Source: Rhipicephalus microplus
Lineage: Eukaryota; Arthropoda; Arachnida; Ixodida; Ixodidae
Reading direction: 5' to 3'
Length of the DNA: 64,000 bases
Assembly (NCBI RefSeq): GCF_043290135.1
Contig: NC_134701.1
Location: 34,065,501 to 34,129,500 of the forward strand
The notes beneath the pieces are model-generated. The model saw only the letters and a list, made by a program, of their open reading frames with translations, ran no database searches and was not told the origin of the DNA. How positions within the stretch are numbered: position 1 is the stretch's first letter; each line of letters begins with the position of its first letter. A program made the position numbers and the translations under genes. This document shows positions 55,397-64,000 of the stretch, piece after piece.

Positions 55397-55660
55397 CCCG
55401 TGGCTGTAAATATATTCTACCAATGTACTGTATGTATAATTTGCTTGTGCCTAGTTATTTGTTCTCTAATTCCCAGCCAAAGCGTTTCTTTTGTGTATTA
55501 TTTGATTCATTTTTGTTGTCATTTTTGACCAAACTACCATATTAGAACTGTACTGTTTATAATAATTTGTTCAACTTGAATTATACACATTCACAGCGTA
55601 TTTTTTGCCCCCCCTTATGTAATGCCCTCGGGCCTTTAAGGATGCAATAAATGAAACAAG

Positions 55661-57225
55661 CCCTCTCAGTTCCTGTCGGTATGGCGGTGGTAGCACAAAC
55701 TGACGCACCCTCAGATAGCTGTAATGATGCAAATGCAAAACTTCCGAATTGACTTTCACCGGTAGTTTTACAGATGACATTTTCTGCCGAGGAGCCATAG
55801 AGCACAGCTACAGCGTCGGGATGGTGCCCCTCACGATCTCGGTCTTCGAGAGAGGACACAATACTAGGCCAGTGCTGCGTGATCGACGTTGTGTGCCACG
55901 CAGCTATTATGCGGGATAGAGACTTGGTCGGTGTCAAGGTTGTCGTTTAAGCAACGCCTTTACGAGGTCGCCCTTTGGTATTGGTCTATCGCCGTGATAA
56001 ACTTGGTCTGGTGTCAACGAAGAGTCTTGAAGCTCAAGTAAAGAACTGGATCGCTCAGCTGGTCTCTCAAGATAGAACCTTTCTTGAGCTCCATCATCGG
56101 TACTAATCTGGTAGGTCTTGATGCTGGCAGAGAAGTGGGAGGTAGTCCGGCCAAAAGCAGCAATCAAAGCTCTATTTTGCCCACAATTATCGCTACACGC
56201 CTTCGTACGTATTCCACGCCACGGCAGGGTTTTGCAGGCGGTTTATGGCTATGCACCGCTTGTGCTTTCGGTAAATTGCTTGTGAGCTTCGAGAACGTTG
56301 ATTGTAGCCACCCAATCGTAGACGCCGTCCCAGAAGCGGCGGAATAGTGGCAGTTCGCAGGAAACCAGCGATGATTATACGGATGCCGAAACTTTGGAGC
56401 ATGTCGACGCCTAGCAGACAAATTCGTATGAAAGCTTTGTGAGGGTAAACCAGAGCTTACTGCGGCTCTCGGTCGCACTCTTTTTGTTGTCCAGGAGGCG
56501 GCTCTGGCCAACGCCTTATTCATTTCGTGCCGTCCTGGCAAGGCCGCAGGGAACAGCGCAGTAGAGGACGTTGTTAAGCAGCTGACCTCAAGGCAAAGCC
56601 GGGCCATATTGTGCGACAGCTCGACGGAGCTTTCAGGCGAACCGCATGCGGAGCCAAGGGTAGTCTTCGCAAATATGGAGTACTCATTTATTAGCGTACT
56701 CAATGCAGTGGTATCCTCGAGCGAAAGTGCATGGGTAAAACTCCTGAGCGACTGAGGTAGCAGTGAACAAGTAGTGATAGGTTGTCAGCATGGGAAGTGT
56801 GTGCACCGGCGCCTAGCAGTGAAACGCCGCGTGTCGTCTTGGCGGCATTGATATACGCCTAGGAAGCCTGAACGGCATTCGTTAAGGTTCACTCTTTGGA
56901 AGTGTTTTGCGACTGAGATTCGCGTCACGGGGTGCATACGTGACGATCCTAAACAAATAGAGCCTGTGCGCTTGGAGCCCGTATGCGTTCTCAGACGCTA
57001 GTGGTACCGACGTTCCTTTCAGGTGGTGTCCTGGAACCACCGAAAAGTCATTGACGCCATTCGTGAATGGTTTGGTCGGCAGGTGCTGCAGTGGTCAGGC
57101 CACGGAGTCAACAACTAAGGAAGCGTGGACAGCGTTTCCGGTTGGAGAGACTCGCGCCATCGACAAACCCTCAGGACACGTGTAGATGTCTTCAGCCTAA
57201 AGAATTAGGTGCCAAACTGCGTCAT
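55661..57225 (-). pseudogene. Unrecognised minus-strand coding remnants, right of LINE-B
   Basis: Minus-strand frames at 56164-56703 (179 codons), 55934-56167 and 55581-55937 (118 codons, including GHHPDAVAVLYGSSAENVI) follow each other in gene-like order from the right-hand repeat R. No RT, integrase, transposase or protease motif is visible. Together with 50100-50974 they form about 2.4 kb of possible coding DNA of an unknown, possibly non-autonomous, element. Confidence 0.4.
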
Positions 57226-57357
57226 TGTAACGACGAGAAACACAGACAGCACTCATTCCTGGGCCGGCTGTTCTATATTCTGATATTTATTTTCCCCTGC
57301 TTCGCTTCGCTTCGCTGCCTACGTGCCTGAGCCCTGGCGACTTTCTTGGTCATGAAA
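57226..57357 (-). repeat. LTR-like repeat R, right copy (uninterrupted)
   Basis: Aligns with the split left copy (GACGAGAAACACAGACAGC, then GCTTCGCTTCGCT, then a TGGTCATG-type end). It contains the intact site (TTCTATATTC at 57271) that FB-1 disrupted in the left copy. Confidence 0.6.
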
Positions 57358-57799
57358 ATATATTGCCGCATAGTTTTAGACACTTGCTGTAGCCTTGCAC
57401 CACTTCCTGCTTTCATGAACTCCACCACACCAACTCACAAGCGAAACGCACCAATCAAAACGTGCCATAAAATGCCCGACTGCGCGTGTCAACACACTAC
57501 GTGCTGGAAAAAGAAGGTTGGTGGCTTTTTGAAGGAGCGGCACGCAGCGCGACGCTAGAAAAAGTTGACCAAGTTTTCACTAGCGAGCTCGAAATAACCT
57601 CTGTGTAATTAGTTGACGAGCACAAGTTCGCCAAAAATAAATAGTTGTTTTAGCCGACGGTGTTTTACATGTGTGTTAGAAAATGGTGGAGGAGCCGGGC
57701 TATTATTAGTCTGTTATTGCATAAATAGTACGTGTCGTCGTAAATGAAACATTACTTGCAGGTTAGCGCTGTGTGTGTGCCTCTTTGTGTCATGGTGCG
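57358..57799. other. Unassigned DNA
   Basis: No feature I can support. Short ORFs only. Confidence 0.4.
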
Positions 57800-58028
57800 C
57801 TATACCCATATAAATGATCCCCCCCTTACCAGCCTGGCAACGTGTTTTAGGTTTTCAAGCCCATCTCAGGTGAGGGAGCATAACCCAGCACCCCTAAGGT
57901 TCGAGCCAGTGCAGTTGACTCCCGTACACCAACGCACCAGTCGCCGCTAGCGAGGTGAGCAGCCCGAGCTTGTCAGCCTCTTCGAGTCTTCGACACCAGT
58001 GGAGAACCCAAGTTCTGAAGCCCCTGCA

Positions 58029-59456
58029 ATGGCCGCCCAAGTGACGTCATTACCATCTCAAGTTGTCATGGTCCCGCCCCAAATCCCAGAGGTGTTCCAC
58101 GGTAATATTTTCGAAGATTCTGAGCACTGCCTCGATGATTTCGAACGCGTCAGCATATAGGACTGTTGGGACGAAGCCAGGAAACTCCACTACGTCTACG
58201 TGGCACTGCAAGACTGTGCGCCTATTTGGTTTGAAAACCACGAAGCATCCTTGTTGTCGTGAGAGGACTTTAGAAGGGCGTTTCTTTCTACCTACACAAA
58301 CACAGTCCGCAAAGAAAAGACAGAAGCCACAGTTCAGATGTGAAACTAACGAAACAACGAGAGCACCTCCAAGTACAGACGGATCCACTGTTAAAGGGAA
58401 CACCAGCGTGAGCAGCATGTTTATATTTCACAATCTCACGGAGTCATAGCAGCTTAGATATGCATTACTACTGGTGGCTAATGGTTCCGAATCCTCTTGA
58501 CTGACTATTGACTTGCATGTAGATTGTTTCTTAATCCACTTGCCCTTAGAGGACCAGGAATAATTATTTTGTGCATTCGAGTGTTCCCTTTAACAGTAGA
58601 CCATACTGTACATTAAAAATATGTCCTGACTGTTCCGCCGGGCCGACCCAAACATGGATGAGGAAAAGAAGTTGCAGCATCTGATGCGTGAAGTGAAGGA
58701 GGAGCTTTTCACATGCCTGGTATGTAATGCACCCTGTTCTATTGCTGAGTTCAAGATACAGGCGACAAAAGAAGAAAAGGTCCTGCAGCAGCACGCGTGC
58801 CCGTACAACCGGGACGCTAGCGTCTCATCTGTTAGCGCAGTGTCGACAGCCCCCACGAGCTACGTGGACCTCTTGCACAAAATATTCAGAGCTGTCGGAA
58901 GGGAAGCACTTCAGAAAATACAATTGACTCAAGGTCATCCAGCGACGTCCTCGTTTGCTGACGTTTTGCATGAAATGCGGCAAGCGGTTCTTTAACCACA
59001 ACCTCATGTACTACAGCACGAACAACTGGAGCATACGCCTCAGTTGTCATACGAGAGGACCTCGGACGTATGAAACGGACGGCTACAACTGCTGTGATGC
59101 CTCTACGTTTCCTCTGAGTACGACACTACACATGCCGGAAGCGAGACCACGTAAGAGCTATGTATGGCGCACTGCAGACCAGCGGTCCCTCTGCTACCAT
59201 TTTGGAGAAGCAGGTCAACTTTGCCGGGTATGCCAGAATTGTCAAGCTGGACTGCGTGGTTTTCCAGTCAACGCACCTTGCCCGTGGAATGGTGAATGGC
59301 CTTAAGAAATCGAAGAGTGTTTGTCTTCACGCTATACCCCTCAGGACATGCAACAACGGCAGTCACGCTCTACAGCACCGATGCGATATCGGTCACCGAG
59401 TCCTCGTCGTCATTAAATCTCCGAAAACCATGTTCACCTAGCTCGGGGCGGAAAAA
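58029..59456 (+). pseudogene. gag: Gypsy-8 gag, broken
   Basis: From ATG 58029 the capsid-like part reads VFHGNIFEDSEHCLDDFERVSI, then LHYVYVALQDCAPIWFENH, with stops near 58159 and 58261. After the MITE it resumes (MDEEKKLQHLMREVKEELF, 58655-58993). A damaged zinc-knuckle region (WRTADQRSLCYHFGEAGQLC) lies near 59165-59230. The region closes with GGAAAAACTAG near 59450, the family junction motif with one extra A. Confidence 0.65.
58387..58597. mobile_element. MITE with perfect 17-bp terminal inverted repeats
   Basis: ACTGTTAAAGGGAACAC (58387-58403) and GTGTTCCCTTTAACAGT (58581-58597) are perfect complements. The 211-bp interior is non-coding. It interrupts the Gypsy-8 gag homology. Confidence 0.8.
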
Positions 59457-59600
59457 CTAGGGCCAGCGACCTCTGGAGCCGAGGCCGCTCATATACTGAC
59501 AACTGAGGACACTTCATTGTGAACCCGACAGGATGGCAGCAGTTACCATACGACTAACAAGCACAGTAGTAGGGACGTTACCTCTGAGATATTAGTTACG

Positions 59601-61312
59601 ATCGACGACGTCGAGGCTATTGCGCTAATACACTGTAAACAGAAATAGGCTCATAAGGGCGTTTTAAGCAGGTTTTTTGCGCTGTTTCTACCCAGCTCGA
59701 AATACGAAAACCTTCAAAAGGGGTAAGGTGGGCTCAAACCGCTGTTTTACCATGATCATCAAAAATTTAACAATATGGGAGGTAATTAAGGCAGTCTGAA
59801 ATGTTAGTAACTGAAAAAATTTTTGAAATTTGGCATGGGTCAGAAGGGTGAATCTAAATACGCCCATTTAGACAAGAACAAACAAGTGAGAAGGATCGTT
59901 TCAAGCCGCAGCGTCAGCGTCGTAAAAGTTACTTTAGTGGGCAAGTTTCAATAGCCCGCGCCGCGTCAACGCTCTTCGAAAAGTTCATAAACCATGTCTT
60001 AAAATCCGGCGTATCAAGAACGACACGCACGCGCGGCGAAGTGGTGTTTACTATGTCATCTTCTCCACTTCAGAGTGCGGAAAAATGCGTCGCTTCTGTG
60101 CTACCTTCTGTTCGTCGAGGCGGCCAGCGGCGGCCGGGACGAAGTCGTCGGTGTTATCCGACTTTTAAGCAGAGTACACATGGTGAGTAAATATAAATAA
60201 ACTTTATGTGTTTTTTTATGTGTGCGCCACCGCAACCTAATCAGTTTTAAGAAGGCTCGCGCTGGGTTCAGATTCGACATTTCTTCTCTCTGGAGCGAAA
60301 GCGGCAAAACTCACCAGAAATTCACTCGCTTCGCCATCTAAGCTGCTGGGAAAGCATGCCGCAAGACCAGAACGAAGAAATCGGTCTGATTTTCCCGTCA
60401 CGCGAAAAGAGACTCTCTTTCCGACTCATGGCTGAATAGCTTAAAACCACGCGATATGAATAGCAGGCCACATATGCAACAATGTGACAAAAGCGTCGGC
60501 GGTGGGTAGCGTCGGCTCTAGTTGCAAACTACTCGTGCAGCTAGACGAAGCTTGACGGTTTCAACGGGGACGCGTTAATCGAGAGCTTGGTTAGGATTAC
60601 GATCTCGGAGAACACTGGAAGTAGACGGTGCAGCAGCGGCAAGTCAGCATGCTCCAACGTGTCGTTTTTGTGCACAGCCGGTTGAATCTGGCGCCGCCGC
60701 TACCGATACGTTCGCTCGGTCCATGTCTGCTTGCGTATTTCCCCAAACAAAGTTTCAAAAAGTGCGAACTGTATCTTTACAGTACTTCGCGTGAAAACTG
60801 GATTTGGGTATGAAACTTAGCGCTCAGAAATCAGGCCAACTCGAATTCGCGAAAGAAGCAGTGGCCACCGATCCCCGGGTGCATAACAAAAGTGAACGTT
60901 TTCGCCACGCGCGCACCAGAAAGTTCGGCCAGAAAGTTTTTCTATGAAGAGCAAACTTGCTTGAGTTCCTGCAGCGTGCGATCACTCAAAATGCTTGCGT
61001 TCGATGATATTCATATGTATGAAATGAACCAAAAACAATATATTTTCGCAAGTTCAAATTAGGTTTTTTTTCTAAAAGCGATGTGGTAAGAGAGGCTGAT
61101 TCTTAGCTATGATTTGAAACATCCGTTGTAGGAGCATAGCGGCCGAAATGTTAAGACGTCACTTCATCTGTTTTTTTTTCAGCACGAGAACCGTGTGAGT
61201 CTACAGTCAACGCATGTGAGACCATAATGAGCTTATTTAGTATCCAGTCAATAAAGAGTAGTTAGCCTCTATTTGAGATTTTCTTCTCTGACTCACGGAG
61301 AGCTCGACTTGG
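59601..61312. other. Unassigned DNA
   Basis: About 1.7 kb without recognised coding homology or repeat structure. Small ORFs on either strand look random. Confidence 0.45.
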
Positions 61313-61318
61313 AATATT

Positions 61319-61510
61319 GATTGATATGTGGGGCTTAACGTCCCAAAATCACCATATGATTATGAGAGACGCCGTAGTGGAGGGCTCCGGAAATCGTGAC
61401 CACCTGGGGTTCTTTAACGTGCACCCAAATCTGAGCACACGGGCCTACAAGATTTCCACCTCCATCGGAAATGCAGCTGCCGCAGCCGGGATACGAACGA
61501 GTAGTTTGTG
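61319..61510 (-). repeat. tRNA-derived SINE copy 1
   Basis: GATATGTGGGGCTTAACGTC...CCACCTGGGGTTCTTTAACG...GCAGCCGGGATACGAAC. The right end in reverse complement is a B-box-like GTTCGTATCCC, so the Pol III head is on the right and the element reads on the minus strand. I recall this sequence as a very common repeat of ixodid ticks; a diverged second copy is at 62404. Confidence 0.75.
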
Positions 61511-61762
61511 CTGCCTACACTTATACGCTGCCTACACGCAGAATACGCTGCCTACATTTATTGCTGATAAGTTCGTGTCCTAGGTCGATTAGCACCTTCC
61601 ATGAGACTTGATGGTCATGCCGGAACACCGTACGGTATAACGCTGGATGATTATTTCCCGAAAGGTGACGCTGCTCCCAGTGCACACTTGACAACTGGCA
61701 AAATTTTATGCCGCTTGTCACAGGTAGGCACTTTCAGCTAATTACACTGCGAGTGGCTAGCG

Positions 61763-62250
61763 TTGAAGAGTACTTTAGGCTTCAAGTATTGCTGGCCTGG
61801 CCGTTTCTGAACTATTTATTAGACAAGTTTACAGAGCGCTTTAAAAGGCATGGCACAGTTTGAAGAGGCTTTCTTCCCTTCTGCCACAGAATATTCCCGA
61901 ATCTGCCACTCTTCCTACTGCCGAGAAGTTTGCTGACGTGTACTCGAACACTATCTCAACTTCGACATCGCAAGGGGAGTTAGCAGTATGGGCTGCGAAA
62001 TACAAGCGAAAGAAGCGAGAAATGCTGAGTATGCTTGCGATGCAAACGGTATCAACTGCCCAGAGGTATTTTTTCCGAATGTGCACCATATTGTAAAGAT
62101 TGTGCCAACTCTGCCCGTCAGCACAGCTGAAGCAGAATGCTCTTTTTCATAGCTGAGACGCCTAAATTTGCATTGAAGAGTTACAACAACAAATTAAAGA
62201 TTGTTTGGTATTGCTTTCTGAGCATCCACCATCAAATACAAGTCCGCCCA
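61763..62250 (+). pseudogene. hAT-type transposase C-terminal relic
   Basis: Across shifting frames the plus strand encodes LQVLLAWPFLNYLLDKFTER, then NCPEVFFPNVHHIVKIVPT and LPVSTAEAECSFS, followed by LRRLNLH. The last blocks match the hAT dimerisation domain (LPVSxAExERSFSxLRRLK). Several stops and a TAG after CSFS show decay. The DDE core is not visible upstream. It may derive from a ZMYM/52-kDa-repressor-like hAT family. Confidence 0.65.
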
Positions 62251-62403
62251 GAAAACCTTTTTGGTTCTTTACCGGCAACGTAGACGGCTTCATCTGAATG
62301 GGTGCGTATTATCAACCATAGGCGCCTGTTAAAAATTATGAACTGAAGATTCTCTTGGATTGAGTATTTTTAAACAAGAGTGAAAAAACATAGTAATGAT
62401 CCA

Positions 62404-62625
62404 TTGATGGGGTTTCACATTCCAAAACCACGATATGATTACGAGAGACAGACACCATAGTGAAGAACTCAAGAAATTTTACCACTTTGGTTCTTTACCT
62501 TGCATATAATCCAAAGTGCATGGGCCTCAAGAATTTCAGCCTGCATTGAAAAATGACATGAATTCAATCGCGCTACCTGCGGGTCAGCAATAAAGCACAA
62601 GAACTACTGGACCACCCTGGCGAAT
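62404..62625 (-). repeat. tRNA-derived SINE copy 2, diverged
   Basis: TTTCACATTCCAAAACCACGATATGATTACGAGAGAC, then GGTTCTTTACCTTGCA, ACCTGCGGGTCAGCA and GACCACC follow the same block order as copy 1, with many substitutions. It extends further at the right end than copy 1. Confidence 0.65.
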
Positions 62626-63200
62626 AGTAAAAAAAGACGGTTTCATAAAAATCAGTATGCGTTACTTTTCGTCTAGTTATGGAAGCAAGCTCAACTGTAT
62701 GAGACATGTTGCTGAAAATCACATCCACAGCACGGCAGAGTTATCCCGTTCTCTTCCGTTGCCTACTCCTTGCTTTTCGGTGGTACCTTTCAGTTGCAGA
62801 CGTGGTTTGCGGATATTAAAGATGTTAACGCAATACAACGACCCAAATTCCCATGTCGCGATTCTCGGAAATATTGCGGAAGACGGGGCATAGAATATGA
62901 CTTGTAGTGCGAACGATAACCTTCGTGTGAGCAGAAAAAGGTAATCAACAGTATTCTACTATGTAATGTGTCTCTTTGCTGCATTAGACATTTATTGCAC
63001 AGACTTTCCTTCATTTCTTGCAAAAAATTATGGTTAATATACATATGGCTCGTAATTTTACGTGATGACACGCCCAACTACGTTTCTTGATTCTATGCAT
63101 TTCTTGTCGTGCGTCATGTCAATAGTTGCATAAATAGCTCGGTGTGTCCTTGTAGTCATGAAAATTTAAAGAAACGAACAGATGAAGCAAATTAGTACAC
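62626..63200. other. Unassigned AT-rich DNA
   Basis: No feature recognised. Confidence 0.4.
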
Positions 63201-63204
63201 AAGG

Positions 63205-64000
63205 TGCTTCAGATATCTTTAGCCAATGTTTAAAAATATGCCGACACACACAATTACAACGCAACCAAATGCATGCTGCTGAATGTTGCCTGGAGTTACG
63301 CTGTTTTTTTTTTGTTCTAAAATATTGTTTGTGTAGATCTCTTTGAAATAAATAACTGTTGAAAGAACAAAGATGAATAATAATTTTAAATGAGAAAGTT
63401 GTAGATCAGTTTGCAAAACGTCCAAATAGATAGTTTTCAACTTTATATCTGTAAAGTATTAGTGTTGTCCTGCTAATTACAAATGCCCGCGAAAAGGAAT
63501 AAAATACCACGTGGTAAACCTGCTGACATGTTAGTGCGCACGATGATTTCGATGCTCCCGAACGTTCCGCGTACAAACGACACACTTCCCTCGCAACGGT
63601 CCAGGACAGCAATAAGCAGCCACAACGGTTATTCTTTTTGTGGCCGATATTAAAACGTGTTCATCGCAAAGCTACCACCATCGTTGTGACCCTGTCCATA
63701 CAATGCAATCGGGCAAATATATGGTCGTTGGTACGCAAAACGTTGGGGAGCACTAGAACCATTGTGTGCACTGGCATGCGAGCACGTTTGTCGAGTGATA
63801 GTTTCGTATTTTGCGGGTATTTGTAGTTAGCGGAGAAACGCTAATATAATGCAGGTATAATGCAGGTAAGCAGGTATATTGTTCAAAGTTTGCCTAATCA
63901 GACGTTTTCAAAACAGTCTACATTTTCCTATTGAAAATTTTTTTCTATCTTTCTTTCTTCAAGTGCGGTTAATTAAATAGGTCTAATAGTAAAATATTTT
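63205..64000. mobile_element. Foldback element FB-1, second copy, cut by window end
   Basis: Same block order as 48655-49400: ATGTTTAAAAATATGCC, CAAATGCATGCTGC, GTTGCCTGGAGTTA, then GTCCAAATAGATAGTTT, ACAAATGCCCGC, the centre, and the inverted blocks (GTTGGGGAGCACTAGAA, ACGCTAATATA). The right terminus lies outside the window. Confidence 0.75.

Larger units (their letters stand above)
50975..55660 (+). mobile_element. LINE-B, 2A-bearing non-LTR retrotransposon, full length
   Basis: Plus-strand order: two and a bit 300-bp monomers (50975-51625), ORF1, a single in-frame UGA, ORF2 (endonuclease-RT), then a 3' UTR ending with a GCCC TC GGGC hairpin and GCAATAAATGAAAC. Plan and motifs match LINE-A, but the sequences are strongly diverged, so they are separate families. 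Both ORFs are open, suggesting a recent insertion. It lies inside a minus-strand unit of unknown type. Confidence 0.88.
57800..59600 (+). mobile_element. Gypsy-8, gag-region relic
   Basis: Only a gag region and the first protease codons remain. It is related to Gypsy-3/6 in style. No LTR or RT is seen. A 211-bp MITE sits inside it. Confidence 0.6.

Overview
This is eukaryotic, intergenic, repeat-dense DNA with no bacterial gene organisation. The retrotransposon families, (TA)n microsatellites up to about 120 bp, and two tRNA-derived SINE copies that resemble repeats I associate with ixodid ticks suggest a hard-tick nuclear genome. That assignment is inference; I could not run a search. I see no complete host gene. 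The only weak host candidate is a short first-exon-like ORF near 23.2-23.3 kb (minus strand) in a GC-rich island.

Layout. 1-5149: Gypsy-1, a Ty3/Gypsy LTR element (plus strand) with a damaged pol. 5262-9768: LINE-A, an apparently intact non-LTR retrotransposon (minus strand). 9880-15010: Gypsy-5, decayed. 15185-19420: Gypsy-6, decayed and rearranged. 19627-20048: Gypsy-7, a 3' end fragment (minus). 20133-21340: PLE-2, a Penelope-like fragment. 21.4-24.8 kb: minisatellites, a GC-rich island and unique-looking AT-rich DNA. 24847-25133: a large tRNA-like palindrome. 25232-30520: Gypsy-2 (minus), the same family as Gypsy-1 but with open gag and pol. 30555-35772: Gypsy-3, decayed but with both LTRs. 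37636-42771: Gypsy-4, young, with near-identical LTRs and two nonsense codons. 42852-46974: PLE-1, a Penelope-like element with about 1 kb inverted termini that each carry a hammerhead ribozyme motif. 47-50 kb: minisatellite, a foldback element and a MITE. 50975-55660: LINE-B, an apparently intact relative of LINE-A (plus). LINE-B sits inside an unrecognised minus-strand unit bounded by LTR-like direct repeats at 48587 and 57226. 57.8-59.6 kb: Gypsy-8 gag relic with a small MITE inside it. 61.3-64 kb: SINEs, a hAT transposase relic and a second foldback copy.

How the parts work together. LTR-element gag and pol overlap in the -1 frame at one shared motif, GGAAAAC directly followed by the gag stop, seen in six elements here (a seventh has an extra A). 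Both LINEs share an unusual plan. They have tandem 5' monomers (318 and 300 bp) with a TATA-like box and an initiator 26-31 bp apart. A 2A-like NPGP peptide lies near the ORF1 N-terminus. ORF2 lacks an AUG before its endonuclease domain, so it probably depends on -1 frameshifting (LINE-A, at A AAA AAC) or UGA readthrough (LINE-B). Most element ends abut (TA)n tracts, which appear to act as a shared landing site.
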